DNA from: an uncultured Ardenticatenia bacterium
Lineage (GTDB): Bacteria; Chloroflexota; Anaerolineae; Promineifilales; Promineifilaceae
Assembly (NCBI GenBank): GCA_937858165.1
Contig: CALLZA010000153.1
Span: forward strand, 1 to 7,975
DNA length: 7,975 nt
Direction of reading: 5' to 3'
The notes beneath the pieces were generated by a model that was not told the origin of the DNA, made no database searches, and saw only the letters and a program-made list of their open reading frames with translations. This document shows positions 6,303-7,975 of the stretch, piece by piece (position 1 is the stretch's first letter; each line of letters begins with the position of its first letter). A program made the translations under genes and the position numbers.

Positions 6303-6662
6303 CTAGGGCGTCTGGCAGGCGGGCGGCGTGTCCGGCACGGTTTCGCCCGTAGTCGGGTCGGTGCACTGGCAGTAGAGCGCGCCTTCTCCTTCGCCAACCC
6401 ACAGCCAGTAAGAGATCGACGTCGCCAGGCAGAGGGCCGACGGCGCGGCCAGGGGTGGGGCCACCGAGCGGGCGCGCTCCAGCCCCAGCCCCTCGAAGTC
6501 AGGCTCTTGCAGCAGGAACAGCCGCCAGTGGCGACCGTCGCTGTCGCCCAGTTGTATCTGCCCATTGCGCGCCAGCACGACGGCCAGCGTTGGCAGCAGC
6601 AACACGCCCAACCAGGCCAGGACAAACAGCAGAATCAGCACCCGCCGCGGCCATCGCTTCAT
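6303..6662 (-). CDS. Single-pass membrane protein of unknown function
   Basis: A 119-residue protein I do not recognise. The N-terminus is [10 protein letters not shown] followed by a strongly hydrophobic segment (about 7-31, [20 protein letters not shown]), so by the positive-inside rule it is anchored with the C-terminal 85 residues outside the cytoplasm. The segment lacks a clear signal peptidase site, so it is more likely an anchor than a cleaved signal. The outer part includes [10 protein letters not shown], a weakly hydrophobic patch (70-90), then LYCQCTD and a Pro/Thr-rich tail ending PPACQTP. These three cysteines, with one more at 78, could form disulfides or bind metal. The ATG starts 4 nt after the glgP-like stop and the gene ends 22 nt before the OsmC gene, so it is translated from the same operon. 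Codon use matches its neighbours, which supports a real gene. Confidence 0.7.
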   Translation of the reverse strand: MKRWPRRVLILLFVLAWLGVLLLPTLAVVLARNGQIQLGDSDGRHWRLFLLQEPDFEGLGLERARSVAPPLAAPSALCLATSISYWLWVGEGEGALYCQCTDPTTGETVPDTPPACQTP

Positions 6663-6666
6663 GAGA

Positions 6667-7809
6667 TTAGACCAACGCCACTGCCTCGACCATCGCCTTC
6701 AAGTATAGCTCGGTCGTGTACTGCTTCACCATCCGCCGCGTGCTGAAGCGTGGCGCGTTGGAGCGGATGGCCTCGCGCATCACTTCGACCCAGCCGCGCG
6801 GGATGCCGTCGCGGTCACGATTGTAGTAGAGCGGCGCGATCTCCTCTTCCAGCAGGCGATAGACCATATCGGCGTCGTGGGCGTCCTGCTGGTCGGGGTT
6901 GTCGAACTGGCGATCTTCGACCGCCCAGCCGTTGGCCCCGTTGTACCCCTCCACCCACCAACCGTCGAGGATACTCAGGTTGGGGATACCGTTGAGCGAC
7001 GCCTTCATGCCGCTGGTGCCGCTGGCCTCGCGCGGGCGGCGCGGCGTGTTGAGCCAGACGTCGACGCCCTGCTTGAAGTAGCGCGCCGAGTGCAGGTCGT
7101 AGTTCTCCACGAACGCCACCCGGCCGCCAAACTGATTCGACTTGGCAAAGTTGTACACCTGCTGGATGAGATGCTTGCCCGGCTCGTCGGCCGGGTGGGC
7201 CTTGCCGGCGAAGATGATCTGCACCGGCCGGTGCATGTTCAGCAGCAGCCGTTGCAGCCGGTCCATATCCTCAAACAGCAGCGTCGCCCGCTTGTAGGTG
7301 GCAAAGCGCCGGGCGAAACCGATGGTCAGTGCGTTCGGGTCCAGCAGCGTGCCGCCGACGAGCACTTCCGTCGGGTCGCACTGCCCCGCCACCCAGGAGT
7401 GGCGCGCCCGCATGCGCAGGTAGTCCATCAGCTTCGACTTCAAACCGACGTGCGTGCGCCACAGCACCTCGTCGGGCACTTCGTTCAGCCGCTCCCACAG
7501 CAGCGGGTCGTCGTGGTGCTCTTCCCAGTCCGCCCCCAGATACTCCTTGAACACCTGGCGCATCTCGCCCGCCGTCCAGCCGGGGACGTGGATGCCGTTG
7601 GTAATAGCGCGGATGGGCACATCGTCCACGGCACGGTCAGGCCAGATGGGCTGCCACATCTGGCGCGAGACCTCGGCGTGCAGTTGGCTGACGCCGTTGC
7701 GCTGGCCCGATAGCCGCAGGGCCAGAACGGTCATGTTGAAAGCGTCGCCCCACGGCTCAGCGTGGTGGCCCAGGCTCAGGAACTTGTCGCGGCCGATGCC
7801 CATCTGTTC
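6667..7809 (-). CDS. glgP: Alpha-glucan phosphorylase, C-terminal part (contig-end partial)
   Basis: Glycogen/maltodextrin phosphorylase of family GT35. It releases glucose-1-phosphate from alpha-1,4-glucan with phosphate, using pyridoxal phosphate. The 380 residues present cover the C-terminal catalytic domain. Visible landmarks are AITNGIHVPGW (68-78), LTIGFARRFATYKRATLLF (161-179), IIFAGKAHP (198-206), VAFVENYD (231-238) and RRPREASGTSGMKASLNG (256-273), in which the Lys at about 269 is the expected PLP-binding lysine. The pattern resembles the AgpA-like phosphorylase subfamily rather than the E. coli MalP/GlgP type. The N-terminal half is missing because genuine sequence stops at 7809. 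The open frame continues to 7899, but those 30 residues are translated adapter and noise and should be removed. It is the first visible gene of the operon and ends 4 nt before the 119-aa membrane protein gene. Confidence 0.93.
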   Translation of the reverse strand, partial: EQMGIGRDKFLSLGHHAEPWGDAFNMTVLALRLSGQRNGVSQLHAEVSRQMWQPIWPDRAVDDVPIRAITNGIHVPGWTAGEMRQVFKEYLGADWEEHHDDPLLWERLNEVPDEVLWRTHVGLKSKLMDYLRMRARHSWVAGQCDPTEVLVGGTLLDPNALTIGFARRFATYKRATLLFEDMDRLQRLLLNMHRPVQIIFAGKAHPADEPGKHLIQQVYNFAKSNQFGGRVAFVENYDLHSARYFKQGVDVWLNTPRRPREASGTSGMKASLNGIPNLSILDGWWVEGYNGANGWAVEDRQFDNPDQQDAHDADMVYRLLEEEIAPLYYNRDRDGIPRGWVEVMREAIRSNAPRFSTRRMVKQYTTELYLKAMVEAVALV

Positions 7810-7875
7810 CTGTCTCTTATACACATCTCCGAGCCCACGAGACCGTACTAGATCTCGTATGCCGTCTTCTGCTTG
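7810..7875. other. Illumina Nextera adapter read-through (artefact)
   Basis: The 19-nt Tn5 mosaic end CTGTCTCTTATACACATCT occupies 7810-7828, followed by CCGAGCCCACGAGAC (7829-7843), an 8-nt index CGTACTAG (7844-7851) and the P7 flow-cell sequence (7852-7875, ending CTTCTGCTTG). This is the exact order of a Nextera i7 adapter read from a short insert. It is library material, not genome sequence and not a transposon. Its reverse translation yields the well-known contaminant peptide containing VQAEDGIRD fused to the phosphorylase. Confidence 0.98.
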
Positions 7876-7975
7876 AACAAAAAAACACCCCAGTAACACA
7901 CTACCACGCTCTCATCACGTCAACCACACCTACAGCCTCAACCACTCACCTCACCATCTCGCAGCACCGCACGAA
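7876..7975. other. Post-adapter sequencing noise
   Basis: One hundred bases after the end of the P7 adapter. It begins with an A-run and continues as A/C-rich, G-poor sequence unlike the high-GC contig. A read that passes the end of its insert and adapter has no template left, and base calls of this kind follow. No gene or site is present. Confidence 0.9.

Noticed and set aside
6281..6625. Longer version of the OsmC-family protein starting at 6625
   Set aside because: The extra 115 residues are out-of-frame overlap with the 119-aa membrane protein; a strong ribosome site marks the TTG at 6280 instead.
6877..7713. Long plus-strand open frame antisense to the phosphorylase
   Set aside because: Its His/Val/Arg-rich composition is typical of antisense frames in high-GC genes, and the opposite strand carries clear phosphorylase motifs.
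7810..7828. Tn5-like 19-bp mosaic end suggesting a transposon terminus
   Set aside because: It is followed immediately by the Nextera linker, an index and P7 sequence, so it is a library adapter and not a genomic mobile element.
7810..7899. N-terminal extension of the phosphorylase (30 residues from an ATG at 7899)
   Set aside because: All 30 residues are encoded by adapter and post-adapter noise; the real protein continues beyond the contig.

Overview
This is a high-GC environmental or draft-assembly contig. Most of it (about 870-7809) reads as a coherent bacterial chromosome segment. Gene content and style suggest Chloroflexota, perhaps an Anaerolineae-type lineage, but no rRNA or marker gene proves this. 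Both ends carry sequencing artefacts: the right end runs into an Illumina Nextera adapter, and the left end looks like an error-rich, possibly foreign piece.

Left end (1-870). On the minus strand lie a fragment of aspartate 1-decarboxylase (panD) and, downstream of it, the N-terminal half of an MFS transporter. Both look actinobacterial in style. Clean conserved stretches (about 587-724 and 60-440) alternate with stretches where the frame stays open but conserved residues are replaced, as expected from base-substitution errors. The join to the rest of the contig falls at about 764-870.

Plus-strand pair (846-2398). A small DoxX-like membrane protein overlaps by 4 nt (ATGA) with a flippase-like membrane protein of the YbhN/lysylphosphatidylglycerol-synthase-TM family. 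Between the latter and the convergent minus-strand genes is a compact palindromic array of 7-nt repeats (2380-2454) that overlaps both stop codons.

Minus-strand operon (7809 to 2450, transcribed right to left). It holds an alpha-glucan phosphorylase (C-terminal 380 residues only), a 119-aa single-pass membrane protein of unknown function, a YhfA-type OsmC protein, a cysteine-free medium-chain dehydrogenase, a 6-pyruvoyl-tetrahydropterin-synthase-like protein lacking the catalytic Cys and His, a GT4 glycosyltransferase and a class I SAM methyltransferase. All gaps are 4-35 nt, so one transcript is likely.

The last four genes form a cassette that looks like a small-molecule pathway: T-fold enzyme, NAD(P)-dependent redox enzyme, glycosyl transfer, methyl transfer. 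The convergent flippase-like gene could handle a membrane step. This cassette is the best candidate for an incompletely described system. I recall a related Streptomyces PTPS homolog (SCO6650, reported as not catalysing the PTPS reaction) near a GTP cyclohydrolase II paralog, so the family is not wholly unknown. From 7810 to the end the sequence is adapter plus noise and is not biological.
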